From: Astrocystis sublimbata
Taxonomy: Eukaryota > Ascomycota > Sordariomycetes > Xylariales > Xylariaceae
DNA: 64,000 nt
Direction: 5' to 3'
Assembly: GCA_022453515.1 (NCBI GenBank)
Contig: JAJNNY010000024.1
Span: 372,001 to 436,000, forward strand
The notes beneath the pieces were generated by a model. That model made no database searches. It had not been told where the DNA came from and saw nothing but the letters and a program-made list of their open reading frames with translations. Positions 51,264 to 62,801 of the stretch are shown here, in pieces. The position numbers and the translations under genes are program-made. Numbering within the stretch: position 1 is the stretch's first letter; each line of letters starts with the position of its first letter.

Positions 51264-52294
51264 AAATCCGGGGACTTGAATACATTTCCTGCAGTCGGTG
51301 TGGCTGAAATGGTTTAATCAACTGATGAGGGGTGAGGTAACATGAATAAATGCATTTGGATGGCGTCTTTGGAACTGGTGGGAACAGAGAGGATGATATT
51401 ATCTTCTGGGGTAACTCTGGTTATACTTATTAATATCCCTACACTCAGCGTCTTGCATGAGCGGCAGGTGCTTTGCTCGCTAGTCGCTTGTTAAACAGTC
51501 ATTCTGCTTTCATCATGACGGTATTAGTTACTTATCAGCGGTTCATTTCGCCATTGTTGATGGAGCCATTGCACTGTACAAAGCTAGTTTATTACGATAA
51601 TGTAGATGTAGATGCAGATAGAGATGTGACGTAGGAATGAAATGAACCCTGGTTTCAATTTGTATTGAGCGAGAGTCATCACTCGGCGACTGAGGTCACG
51701 TCATATGGCTCTCGGAATGGCATTGGTGCCATCTTCTGGCCATTATACATAGCATCTGATATGCAGAGAATATGCATTATTGTTCGCCTCGCAAGCACGA
51801 GAATGCTGTCCCCTCTGTTTCTATGAAGGTTAACACTAACACGGCTTGGCGATGTAGTAAGAAAGGTTACCTTGGGGACAGCCAGGATGCTACCTGCCGA
51901 TGAGCTGCTCTTGTGACTATCATGTCTGCATCCAGAGGCATGTCTCCTATCTCTAACCTCATCCTCGATATACCATTGGGTACTCTATGGTCAGCTACAC
52001 ATTGGAAAACGAAAGCCCCTGTGCAACCGCACAGGACCATACACATATTCCTTCCCAATCTCGTTAGGAAGCGAATATGAGGTACGAATAGCTGCTGCAT
52101 AGCCAGCCAACCCACTTGCTCGAGATCGCCATGTACTAGTTGTCGCCAGAATGGTGTTCTAGCATAGCATAGACTTCTTTGCATTTCAAGACAATGTCAA
52201 AAGACCGACCTGGTTGGCACCGAGCCCAGGAGGTGACCGGTAATCTTCGGTGTGCGAGAAAATGACAAGATGCGAGGATCCTTTGTGGTAAATT
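51264..52294. other. intergenic, 1.03 kb
   Basis: Convergent 3' region between CHS7 and the DUF4604 gene. Nothing recognised. Confidence 0.55.
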
Positions 52295-52969
52295 TCATTC
52301 GCCCTCCTCATCATCGCCAAAACTGAGCTTTATCTTCTTGGTGGCCTTCTTCTTTGCACTCTTGACGGTGGGTTTTTTCTGCTGCGGCAACGTTTGTGCT
52401 GCCGCCATAGGCTTGCTGTTGTTGGTTGTGGTATTGGTGGCATCGCCGCCGCTGTTCTGGCTCATCAGTCGGCGCACGTCGGCGCTTGCCTTGGCGATTC
52501 GCGCATCATCATCAGCTTCGCTATTCCCTTTTTTCTTCCCTGCTTTTGAATTTCCCTCGATTCTCTCATCGTCAGAGCGATCCTCGCCGATAACACGCCC
52601 GGCTTTCCGTTTGCGGGCTGCGCCAATGCCGGCTACCTTCTCCCTCTCTATACTTTGTGCGGCATTGCCCTCCTCTTCGCCCTTGCCGCCCGAGGTTGTG
52701 TCTTCCCGCCCATTCAGTTCTTTTTGCGCGCTACTGCTGTCTTCTTCGCCTATCGCATCTTCCAGACACACCTCGTTCCCATCCTCGTCGACCACCACAG
52801 GCGCATCCTCGGCCTCCTCGGATGCGGAGCGCTTCTGGCCGGGTCGGCGCTGCGCCGCTAGGATTGGGTCGGGTCCGCTGTGGCCTATCTGTTGCCCGCG
52901 AAGGCGAGCAAGAAAGGGCGGGAGGGAATCGTTGTAATGTAGGTTCTTGGAGGTGATCTTTTGCGACAT
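52295..52969 (-). CDS. DUF4604 family nuclear-type protein
   Basis: Intronless 224-residue hydrophilic protein. The N-terminus (SKNLHYNDSLPPFLARLRGQ) and the C-terminus (KKIKLSFGDDEEGE) are the conserved ends of the DUF4604 family; the middle is acidic and lysine-rich, with several basic runs that could serve as nuclear localisation signals (AARKRKAGR, AGKKKG). Function unknown. The frame is open about 250 bases upstream, but the conserved motif begins directly after this ATG. The opposite strand has an equally long open frame, an artefact of the skewed composition. Confidence 0.85.
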   Translation of the reverse strand: MSQKITSKNLHYNDSLPPFLARLRGQQIGHSGPDPILAAQRRPGQKRSASEEAEDAPVVVDEDGNEVCLEDAIGEEDSSSAQKELNGREDTTSGGKGEEEGNAAQSIEREKVAGIGAARKRKAGRVIGEDRSDDERIEGNSKAGKKKGNSEADDDARIAKASADVRRLMSQNSGGDATNTTTNNSKPMAAAQTLPQQKKPTVKSAKKKATKKIKLSFGDDEEGE

Positions 52970-53558
52970 TGCGGGATTGTTGGTTGGAGGATTGTCGGAG
53001 GATTGTCGGAGGACAGTGCCGAAGAAGTGCCCTTTAGAAGAGGTGGCGCATCCGAAGGTACCTAGGCCATACGAACAATAGATGTCCGCTATATGATAGT
53101 GTATGTAGGCCTGGGAGCGAACATCTATACTCGTAAACCTGTACGAGAGGTATCCATTCTTCGTGGAGCGTGGGGCTAGGTACTGTGTACAGTAGCGGTC
53201 TTTAGTGGAGCCATGCATCAGAAAGGCTACCTATCGCCTAGGTACCTAACCTGCCTGGTCCAATCACGTGAACCTGCCGAGCTCCGAGGACCTCAGTAAG
53301 TGGGAACCTTAGCTACCTACCTGGTAGCTTCAGCTTCCCAGGCCGTGTCAGGTATTGATATTCGAGCTTCTGTCTCTAATTCTCATTCAGCCTTGAAGCG
53401 TAAGGTACAATAACAACAGAGTATATGCGGCCCTACAGTCCGAGGCCGACACATGGCATGCCATTTCAATAAGACAGTCACTGAAAACGAGCTACAACCA
53501 CAACCTTGAATCCTATAAATCTCACGCCAAACCCTATCATTGCATCTCACCGCACCCC
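52970..53558. other. 5' region of the DUF4604 gene
   Basis: Head-to-tail spacer between the sorbosone-dehydrogenase-like gene and the DUF4604 gene. Contains TACCTAGG-type motifs at about 53,055-53,070 and 53,230-53,335. Confidence 0.6.
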
Positions 53559-54999
53559 CTACTTCCTTCTCAAAACGAAGATCTCACCATCAGCTTCGTT
53601 GTCGCTGCTGACGAACAATTTCTCCCCCACCTTGTCCCAGCTAATGCCCGAGGGTCTCCAACACGAAGTCCCACTACAGGACCCAGGATTCTGCGCTCCT
53701 ATGACTGTCTTGTAGCCTTCTTGTGAATCTGGAGCGGCGACTGGCTCGTAGAGCCCCTCTTCCGTCTTCGTGAACGGGATCTCGGCCACAAAGTAGCCTT
53801 GTGCCGGTTGTCTATTCCACGATCCGTGGAAAGTCACATACAAGTTGGTCGCATTCTTGTCGAACACGCTTCCAATCGGTGCCATGTGTGCTGGAAAGCT
53901 CAGTCTCGGTGGGTTTGAGACGCCCACGCACGACGCGTCGTTGAAAGTTGTGTTGGGCGTCACAACGAACTGGGATCCTGTCTTGAGCGCCGTGGTGTCT
54001 TTGAAGAGAGATGGCTCCCAAACTGTGAAACAGGTGGGATAGCCAAACCAATTCGGCGTGCGGGGGCTCTCGGGGTCGCCGACTAGGAACACAAAGGTCA
54101 GTCGTCTGAGCTTGGTACCCGAACATATTCAAATAGGCAATTGAAGAATGTGGAGGCCCTCTTACGATAGTTCAGCTCCTCGGCCGGGTTGTCGATGTGC
54201 ACATCGGTTGCTTGCCCGTCCACAGTCCTCCTGAAGTCGTCGCCACTGTTCTCAACACCCCATGCGTGTGCATTGGGGTCCCATGCGATTGCCACCTCGT
54301 TGCGAACACCATAGGCTAGCATAGTCCCCTCGGAGTTGTAGTCATACCCATTCTCGGGAGCCTTGGTGACGTCGAAGGTCTTGACACACGCCCGGCCGGT
54401 AGAAGGGTTTCCAGACGAGTAATCCCAATTAGCATTCGAACCTGTGGAGACAAGTATGATGTTTGGATTTTTGGGAGATATGGCGACTGTGCGTGTCGAG
54501 TGGCCGCTGGTACTCATACCGGTGACGATAACTTTCTGGTTTGTCGCCGACCGTGCTGCAGCATCGTAGGTATAAGACCAAACACGGGCGACGGCGCTGA
54601 CGTACAATGTCTTGCCGTCTGGGGTGAGATCCAGACCGTGATTGAGCTGAGCGTTCTGGACGATGATCTCGGTGCTATTGATGCAGCCATCCGGGCCAAA
54701 TGTATGCACTGACACGCCCGATGAAGCTTGGAGCACTAACATATTACCCAACGGGTCAAAGATGACTGTGCGTGGCTGGCGTAGGCCGCTGGCAATTTTT
54801 GTAATCTCCCATGCTGAATCGACCGTATTAGAATACCGCGAAGCAGCAACATTGGCGCACGAGGTTGGGAATGGGAGAATATCCTGCGATAGGGCTATAT
54901 GTGATTGTCAGTTGAAGCACCACATGTCTCTCCCCGGGGCATTGCAATACCGATGCTTGTGAGAGCGGTTCCTACAAGTGTGGAAAGAAACCAATGCAT
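53559..54999 (-). CDS. secreted sorbosone/glucose dehydrogenase-like beta-propeller
   Basis: Six-bladed propeller oxidoreductase-like protein, 433 residues. Exons 54999-54951, 54894-54166, 54082-53559. A signal peptide (MHWFLSTLVGTALTSIALS) indicates secretion. Family features are LRQPRTVIFDPLGNMLVLQ, NHGLDLTPDGKTLYVS, a central GVRNEVAIAWDP with WGVENSGDDF, DNPAEELNYLGDP, and near the end FVTFHGSWN-like (YVTFHGSWNRQPAQGY) and RPSGISWD. These are the blades of L-sorbosone dehydrogenase and PQQ-type sugar dehydrogenases. Fungal relatives include PQQ-dependent AA12 enzymes. Whether this one binds a cofactor cannot be judged. The first intron acceptor was chosen by phase. Confidence 0.85.
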
Positions 55000-56772
55000 G
55001 CTGAGTTGGTGGTCCGTACGTCTTGGGTCGCTGGTGCGAAGACTGTTATCCTGTCACGGCAGTAAGAAGCATACATGCACTATTGCTTAATTTTAGAAAG
55101 GCTCCATTGTGGAACGGAAATTCTCGATGTAGGGAGCATCGAGTTGATATACACTTTGGTTTGCTACGTCGGAGAGCTCGCCTCGACTTGAACAACGCGG
55201 TCAAATGTTTATCTATGCTGGGCCAAGTAGCTGGCGGAGCATGGCTTCAGCCGAATGCTTGGCTTCATGCCGTAGATATGAAGAAAAAGCAATGAAAGAA
55301 GCCTTCTTGCGTCAGAGTCCGCCCATGACTTCTCAGAAGAGTGCGATGCTATCGCCAGCTAGGTATTTTTTCACTTGGCTCTCTGCATTGAGAGTAGATG
55401 AAATCCCAATAGGGGACAATATATGAGCATCTTATGGTCAATGGAGCCATGCTGAGACGTCATCCCCGCGTGGGAGGAGAGTTTGTTAGATTAATTTATA
55501 TTAGGCGGGAAGGGTGTGGGTTACTTTGACATTCGTCTATCACCGGCAAATATCCTGATCCATCCCAGCTGTCGGAGAAAATAAGTATCCTCCTGTCACA
55601 ATGTCTCTTGAAATACTTTGCTCCCACATTTCGACAGGAAACCAGACGATGAACAATATATAAAAAGTACCCCCCTGAACACATGATGCCGACAAGGTGT
55701 GCATCATAAACTTCTTGCGGCTTCTTGAGACTCTAGTAGGCGCTTCTGCGGGTAGATTTTTCGAAAGTTGATCACGTGCCAAGCAGAATTGATAATTTGA
55801 ATATCTACAGGCCATTGTGCATAGGTATTGTATAAACCAATCGTGTCCCTTATCTGGTAAAATATAAAAAAATATAAAAAAGGGTTTCTCCGATGTTTCG
55901 TTTAAACATAAATTCGTGTAAAGTGAGTATGTTCCAACATGGCTTGCATGGATATGGAGCCAAGGACTCCGGCATGTCTGGGCGTGGGGAATGAAACTTG
56001 GCAGAACGCAGGACCGACAGCAGCAGCAAGGTCCATGCCAAGTCTCAAACCGGCCCCCATCGTTATGTGTGCTTAGCAATCATTGAAGTACTCGTAATTG
56101 TGGGCAAATAAGCTCAAAGTTCAACAGACTGCGTATGCAATGCAATGAGCAGAAATGGCAGGCAGATTTAATTTAGACCGTGGCAGATACACATGCACCT
56201 TTGAAATTGCGAAAAACATGTGATAGCAAGCTCTCGTCTGTAGGTACCTGAGCGACATGACCTTGACGCGGTGTGATTGGCCTACTCGTAGGTACGTTAG
56301 GTAGCTTGGATGCTTGGATGCTTGGATCAGTGTACCTAGTAGGTAATCATCTGCTCTACTTTAGGTACGCCCTACAGAGGGTATATAAGTGGGGCGAATG
56401 CTTCTGGACCTTCACCCCCCTTTTTCTGTCCGATACAGCATGACAGTGCACAAACAGTGCTCACGTTCGAGCAGTAACCCCCGACCCCTGCCAAGTACCA
56501 GTTGCCAGTCCCGTCTCGCCAGTCAGTTGTGGACAATAGCTCGGAGTGTAGCTTTGCTCTCACAGCGCCGAAAATCTTATCTGCACCCGGGCCCTGACAC
56601 CCTGAATGCCTGAGTCCTGACAAACGTGCTTCGCCCTCCGTCAGAACACGTGCCAATTGCAATTGGCCTGCCCACAGTCATCCCATCCTTCGTGATCGAT
56701 CCCACCCCATAATTTATTTAGTCCCATCGCTTTCTGCCTTCTGGCTTCTGAGGTTTGTTTTGCAAACGTCCC

Positions 56773-56865
56773 CATTCACATTCACATCCACGTCCACATC
56801 CACGTTCACATCCACATCCACATCCACATCCACATTCTCCTCCTCCTCCTCCTCCTCCTCCTCCT
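56773..56865. repeat. stacked (CATCCA)n and (CTC)n microsatellites
   Basis: A CATCCA/CATTCA hexanucleotide array (56773-56836) runs directly into a nearly pure CTC array (56837-56865). Followed at 56931-56950 by (GCC)n. Confidence 0.88.
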
Positions 56866-56930
56866 GTCGACATCACGTTGCCACTGCCCCCGGGTTTGTC
56901 CATCGTCATCGACCTGGGCAGCAGTGTAAG

Positions 56931-56950
56931 CCGCCGCCGCCGCCGCCGCC
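56931..56950. repeat. (CCG)n microsatellite
   Basis: About 20 bp of CCG repeats upstream of the mannosyltransferase start. Confidence 0.85.
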
Positions 56951-57516
56951 ACGCCTCGCTGCTCTCTGCGGCCAGCTTGAGCGGAAGCTGCTCGTGGCCG
57001 GTAGTTGTTGGCGACAGGTCAGCACGTTGTCGGCCTTGGCCTCCCTCAGCAGGCCGCCGTCGCCGTCGCCGTCAGCCAGCTAGCCAACGCGCCAAACTTC
57101 CGCGAGAGCAGCTCAGCAGCACCCTTTTGGACTCGACGCCCGGTGCCCTCTTCGCCCCCCCTGTCGCGTCAGCCATTGCTGCATCCGAGCGGTCTGCTCT
57201 TGTCGCTCGTTAGTCCACCGATTGCACGATAGCTACCTTCGGCTACGCCCTCACGCTCCCGGGCTCACATATTTCGAGACCGCCGTCACGCATAGGCAAG
57301 AACAGGCACAATCGAGTGTCATGCCATTGTGTGGCTGTCCGAGTTGGAATATCACCATCCTTGCCATCCTCTTGCCCACCGCTGGCTAGACACATAGTCA
57401 CTACCAGCATTGTCAACGAGCATCGCAGTCCCCATCATTGCTCTGCGCGCATTGCATATACACACCCACCCGTGTCCCACGGTCCTTGCATCCGCTATAT
57501 AACTGCCGAGCTCGTC

Positions 57517-59279
57517 ATGGACATCATCAGACGCGCCTATCGTCGCGGGCCATCGGTCTCAAACGCCTCCTCCACCCTGCCTACCACCGACGAGAAGAGG
57601 AACGGCGGTCGTCGGAACCCGCTCCAGTCCCGCCTAGCTTTCCTGCGCAGACCGCTCCGGATAAGAGGCAACTCGAGTATCTCGGTGCCCTTGGGCGTCG
57701 TTGTGCTTTTCCCAGTTATTGTTCTCATACTCATATTGGTCTTGTTCGTCAAGCACCCGAGCTCTCCGGGAAGGATATTGATTCCCGCTGGCTCACCCCC
57801 CGCTATCAGGTATGGTCTTGTGAGGGTAGGGACCTCTGCGTGATCCAGATTACTGATACCCTTGTCTCAATAGAAAAATCAGCGAAGAGCATGACAAGGT
57901 CTTTGTGACCGGTTGCCTCGAGCCCGATACTTCGAAGCCACGAGCCAATGCTGCTTTTGTGGTGCTTGCCCGTAATAAGGAACTGGACGGTGTCATCCAG
58001 TCGATCAAGTCCATTGAACGTCACTTCAATCGGTGGTATCACTATCCTTACGTCTTCCTAAACGATGGCGATTTCAACCAGACCTTCAAGGACGTCGTCC
58101 GTAACTACACCTCCTCTTCCGTCGAGTTCGGCAAAGTTGGTCCAGAGATGTGGGGTTATCCTGAATGGATAGATCCCAAGATTGCAAAGGAAGGTATTGC
58201 CAAACAGGGAGACGCCGCTGTCATGTATGGTGGACTGGAGAGCTACCATGCCATGTGTCGATTCTACTCAGGGTACGTATCCTTCACCCGTTCACTTGAC
58301 CTAAAGCCATACATATTGACCGCACGACAGCTTCTTCTATAAGCACCCTCTTCTTGCCAAGTACGAGTGGTATTGGCGGTTGGAGCCCGAGATCAAGTAC
58401 TTCTGCGACATCACCTAGTACGTTCTACTTGACCCGTGCTCACTTGGCAAATACTAATTGCAACAAAGTGACCCTTTCCTGAAGATGATCGAAACCAACA
58501 AAACATATGGCTTCACCATCGCTGTCAAAGAACTCAGGGAAACCGTTCCCAACATTTACCGATACGCATCCGCTTACAAACGTCTCAACAACATCACCTC
58601 TCAGGGTCTATGGGAAATGTTTACCGAGCCCCAGGAGCCAGTTTCTCGTCCCGAGGACGATCCTAATTACAAGCCTCCCCTACCTGAAGAGATTCTGAGG
58701 GCTGAACCGGGCCGCGGTATGCCCGAGATCGATCCCGAAGGAATGGAGGGCGAGAACTATAACATGTGTCATTTCTGGTCCAACTTTGAAATCGCCCGCC
58801 TCAGCTGGTTCCGAAGCCAGGAATACGAGGACTTCTTTCAAATGATGGACCATAGTGGTGGGTTTTGGATGGAACGGGTAGGTCTTGACGGTTAAGTTGA
58901 CACCTTGATTCTAAGATTGTACTGACTGGTCACATAGTGGGGTGATGCTCCGATTCATTCTCTTGCTGCTGGTGTTCTTCTAGCTCCTCGTGATATCCAT
59001 TACTTCCGTGATTTTGGATATCGACACACCACCATTCAGCATTGTCCAGCCAATGCGCCCGCTCGACAACTGCCTCGGGAACCCTATCTTGAGCTGACGA
59101 CCACAGACGAGAAGTATCGTAAGGAGGAGGATGACTATTGGGAGCAATGGGACGAAGAGAAGGAAAATGGCGTCGGGTGCCGTTGTCGTTGCGACACGGA
59201 TATTGTTGATGTTGAGGGCAAGGAGGGTTCTTGCCTGGCTGAGTGGGTCGATGTAGCGGGCGGCTGGGCTAGTCCTTAG
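57517..59279 (+). CDS. KTR/KRE2-family alpha-1,2-mannosyltransferase
   Basis: Golgi type II enzyme that adds mannose to O- and N-glycans using GDP-mannose (GT15). 509 residues from exons 57517-57809, 57874-58272, 58331-58417, 58469-58877 and 58938-59279. A basic cytosolic tail is followed by a signal anchor (about 57-78). The catalytic domain shows AAFVVLARNKELDGV, the paired HYPYVFLNDGDF, MWGYPEWID, the metal-binding region RLEPEIKYFCDI with YDPF, and the nucleophile-region motif YNMCHFWSNFEIA. WGDAPIHSLAAG and the Cys-rich tail (GCRCRCD) complete it. All expected motifs are intact; the exact KTR subfamily is not resolved. Confidence 0.94.
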
Positions 59280-59962
59280 AGCAGGATGTAGTCCACCCGA
59301 TTACCTCACCACCCTCTCGCTCAACCAATGGCTACATTGACGATATTCCGCCAGTCGTATTTTAAGGGGCCTGGAGGGTAACATGGCAGGGGCATCGGAC
59401 AAAATCTGCCACTTTACGACGTCTCCTCATTGGAGAAAAAGAAGCTGTATGAAATCCAGGGTTATGAATTGGTTTACTGGGCTTGGGACTTTTGGTCTGT
59501 TCATTCTATAGGAGTCAATGAGACCTAAGGGGCTATGAATGTAGAAAAGCGAACGACGCGCCGATGTTCGTATCACATGTACTTGGTTCAATTTTACAGG
59601 CACTAATACTGATACATTTCTACTGAAGGCTCGACTGATGAGCCTTCGTTACATACACCTACGCACATGTGCTCTGGCTTGGGAACAAGACCATTGTCAA
59701 CATACCAAAACTGCAAATTATCCCCTGTATGTAGCTTTAGCGATGCCTCTCACAACTCTAATGTTTCAACCAGCCCGCAAGCCAGGAAGCATATGGTCGA
59801 ACTCCCACCCATGCACTTAGCCAACGTTGCTGGTTTGTTGTACCAAGCCCGCCGAGAGTGCCCATGTCCCTACCGCACCAGCTGTTACCTGTTACTTCGT
59901 CGGGGCTTCCTGCAGAATAAGAAACAAAAAGGTGATACAGGTGAATGACAATAGCAAAAGGT
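59280..59962. other. intergenic, 0.68 kb
   Basis: 3' flank of the mannosyltransferase gene and of the tRNA. Nothing recognised. Confidence 0.55.
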
Positions 59963-60036
59963 TGATTTCGCCCGGACTTGAACCGGAGACCTTCAGTGTG
60001 TTAGACTGACGTGATAACCAACTACACCACGAAACC
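59963..60036 (-). tRNA. tRNA-Val (AAC)
   Basis: The minus strand folds as a complete 74-nt cloverleaf without intron. The acceptor GGTTTCG pairs with CGAAATC (one G-T), with discriminator A. The anticodon stem TCAGT/ACTGA holds the loop CTAACAC, so the anticodon is AAC (valine). The T loop is GTTCAAGTC, and an A/B-box-like sequence is present (TGGTGTAGTTGG, GGTTCAAGTCC). Confidence 0.96.
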
Positions 60037-60528
60037 TTGCTAGAGAACCTGAACCAGGACCAGTTGAGAATTTCTCAGTTTCAAGCACCTCATAACGCGT
60101 TAAGGAAAAAGCTTCGAATTATATCATCATCACAATCAACCCCGTTCCGGGAGAGTTATAGTGAGTTAATTACTGTTAGTAACTTACCACGATACACCAC
60201 GTGTTGCTATAAAGGCATAAGATGGCGAAATGCATTAGTGCTCATTGTATTACTAGCTCTTAACTTCCCCTAGGTAGACAGAAGTTCGATTTGTAATACC
60301 AAAATTATAATGCGGGGAGTTTATATCAATTAGGTAATGGTCTAACTCCTGCATCATTCATCAACTTCTGAGAATGAAGTCAATGGGTAATGGATGGGTT
60401 CCAGCGTGAATAGTTGCACGTTCTTCATATAGATAGTACCTAACAACACATTTTGCTGGTCCGTGGAACTACAGTATCCGATACCATACATGCCTTCCTC
60501 GTATCAGCTGAAGGATTGGCATCAGTCG
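60037..60528. other. intergenic, 0.49 kb
   Basis: Upstream flank of the tRNA and 3' flank of the decayed gene. Nothing recognised. Confidence 0.55.
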
Positions 60529-62132
60529 TCACTGATTTTCTTCATCAATCTCGCCCTCACCCATTACGAAAGGATCGATTGGATCGATGAATGGGTCTAC
60601 CGCATCCTGTAGCCATGCTTGAGCAGATATGAATCTCTTGGGTGAGTGGCCACCTGTGCCAAAATTGTACTGTCGTTTGACGTTTCGTCTTTCGAGTTTC
60701 TGTCTGTACTTCTCCAGTACTTTCTCAACCGTCTTCTTCAGCACCCCAAGGAGCGTCGCGTCAGCGTAGTTGTTTAGTATATTGTGAATAAGTAAACAAG
60801 CTTGGTCTCTGGTGTAGCAAAACCCAGATTTGGCGTTGAGCTCGTCATAGTGAAACGATAAAACTGGCCATCCGTTCACGCATTTTTGGCAATGGCCCGA
60901 TGGCACCGAGCGACGATCTGTTGGGTGTTGATGGAGACCGAGAACAGCTGAACGTCTTTGAAAAAAGCCTCCTGCTGCCCTGCTGCCTCCATCCACTTGT
61001 AGATGTTGAAGAGCGCTTGGCTGGCGCTGTGCATATTTGCGCGCATTGCGGTCTCGATGTTGGCGAACCCTCCCTTGACCTCCACAAATAGGAACGGGAA
61101 GCATTGTTTGTGGTTGTTCTCCGGGTTAATGCAGGATGCGAGTTCAAGTGGGAATGCTTGGTCCTGCAATTCTGAGCCAACTAGAGCGTCGAATTTGAAG
61201 AAAATGGCAAGATCAGGTTTGGGACCGACAAGCAGGTCAGTTGCCCCCCCGAGCCGAGGGTATGATGTGGTTCCTCTGGAGGGACCATTGCTCTCCAAAG
61301 TTGAAGTCGTATGCAGGTCCCAAATGGGAACGATCTATAATGGACATCATGACAGTTCGTCGGAAAAGGGCTTCACTATCGACTTTCCTGCAATGTTGAA
61401 GGTCGTCCTCAAATTCCTGATTCGTGATGGCAGGTAAGTGCACAGTTGCCGTCCACTTGTCCTTCTTTTCACGCAGCTCCTCGGTTGCATTCTAGCTATT
61501 CTCCTCATTGACTGTCATCCTGGCCTTCTCCAGAAAGCACCTGAGAGTTGTATGTAAAGTTTGCGTTTGTTCAAACGGAATATGGATAGACTTCTCAATA
61601 TAATATTCCTTGAACGTAGGGGTCCAGTGGTCTGGTAAGGGAGCATCGATCATCATGTTCCGGGGTCGAAAGCTGCTATATTCTAGCTTTTTGCCCTTTC
61701 GTCTATCTCCTCTGTCCATAAATGCCCGATGGAATATTTCAGAGGACGTGGAAGAAAGTGTACTACGCCCCGTTACGCTATCATCAGCAATACTCTGGTC
61801 CGAGTTGGTCTCTTCTGCGGCTATTGCGACAGCAGCAGCAGCACTCTTTCTCCCCCCCTCGAGCCAGGAGGAGAGTTCCTCTGAGGTAGTCAATATTTCA
61901 CACCGTTTCGTAATCAATATCATATGCGCATAGGTACAGAGTACAGTTGGGGACCATAAATTTCGGTTTTCCCATCTTTCTCTCGCCTCGTACTATCCGC
62001 AGGGGAAATATCATCACCTTGCTGAGATATCTGGCCAGACATGGAATGGAACTCGACTGGCAAGTTAAATGGCTCGGCCATTTCTTGCTTCTGCATCCTT
62101 CCACTCCTTCGCACCACTACGTCGTCAGACAT
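60529..62132 (-). pseudogene. decayed DUF7924-like gene
   Basis: A minus-strand gene spread over shifted frames. Pieces in order: start MSDDVVVRRSGRMQKQEMAE (62132 to about 61924); a piece from 61923 to an in-frame TAG just upstream of NATEELREKKDK (61492-61494); the same frame continues to NFGEQWSLQRNHIIPSARGG. The frame then shifts at a seven-C run (61244-61250), and LLVGPKPDLAIFF to QQIVARCHRA follows. It shifts again at a five-T run (60883-60887), and NGWPVLSFHYDEL leads to the end at 60529. The pattern (GEQW, PKPDLAIFF, FPFLFVEVKG, SFHYDEL) is that of fungal DUF7924-type proteins, unknown function. A stop and at least two frameshifts argue for a pseudogene; sequencing errors at the homopolymers could explain the shifts but not the stop. 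Confidence 0.65.
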
Positions 62133-62801
62133 CAAGCTTGCCTAGCAATTGTTAGCCGTTCATTTGTGAAATTAGTAGTGACGAAGTTGCCAACTTACCC
62201 GTTGGAAGTGTGCTCATCTGATGAGAATACTCAAGGGATAAGAAGTTTGTGTGACTAGCTTGCGCTAGACGAGCCCTGGTTCCGAGGAGGGATGGAGGCC
62301 GACTCCCTGATTACCTAGGTACTTACTTACCTACTAGATATGGGCTGAGAAGGGCGAAGGCAATTTGATGGGATTCACATTTTGTAGTGTCTTGCTTGGT
62401 AGAGCGTCTTATCTCGAACATATATTTTTTGATCTTGCTATCATAATGACAGTTGTTGTGCATATGTTGTTGTTCAACTTCAGACTCGAGCACAACTACA
62501 AGATGGTTCGGGAGGGAAGTGAAGTTTAGGATGAAATGACAATTCTGATTGTTGGAGACTTGTTGAGCTGGCAGATGCCAGGTAGATCTCCGCACATGCG
62601 TGAAGGACGGAGAGCACAGATCTATAAAGACCTGAGAGAGTAGAGAATCAGAGGTAGCTTCAATTTGACCAACTCACTCTTCATCTCATCTGCAAAAGTC
62701 ATCAATTGGGGTATATATATCTATGTGAATACGCAATTGCTCTTGCATATATGCAATCCATCGCAAACCTCTGGGCTACCTCAGGCCATCCCGATTGGCA
62801 C
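62133..62801. other. intergenic, 0.67 kb
   Basis: Between the FAF1 3' end and the decayed gene. One TACCTAGGTACTTACTTACC patch near 62,310-62,335; otherwise AT-rich without signal. Confidence 0.55.

Larger units (their letters stand above)
55000..57516. other. intergenic and mannosyltransferase leader, 2.5 kb
   Basis: No supported gene. TAGGTACC motifs at 56,245-56,370. From 56.7 kb the sequence carries three stacked simple repeats (see separate entries) within the probable promoter or leader of the mannosyltransferase gene. Confidence 0.5.

Noticed and set aside
52338..52937. 199-codon plus-strand frame opposite the DUF4604 gene
   Set aside because: Exact antisense of a confidently recognised coding region; hydrophobic only because the other strand is Lys/Glu-rich.
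55540..56079. 179-codon minus-strand frame
   Set aside because: AT-rich, non-ATG start, no conserved features.
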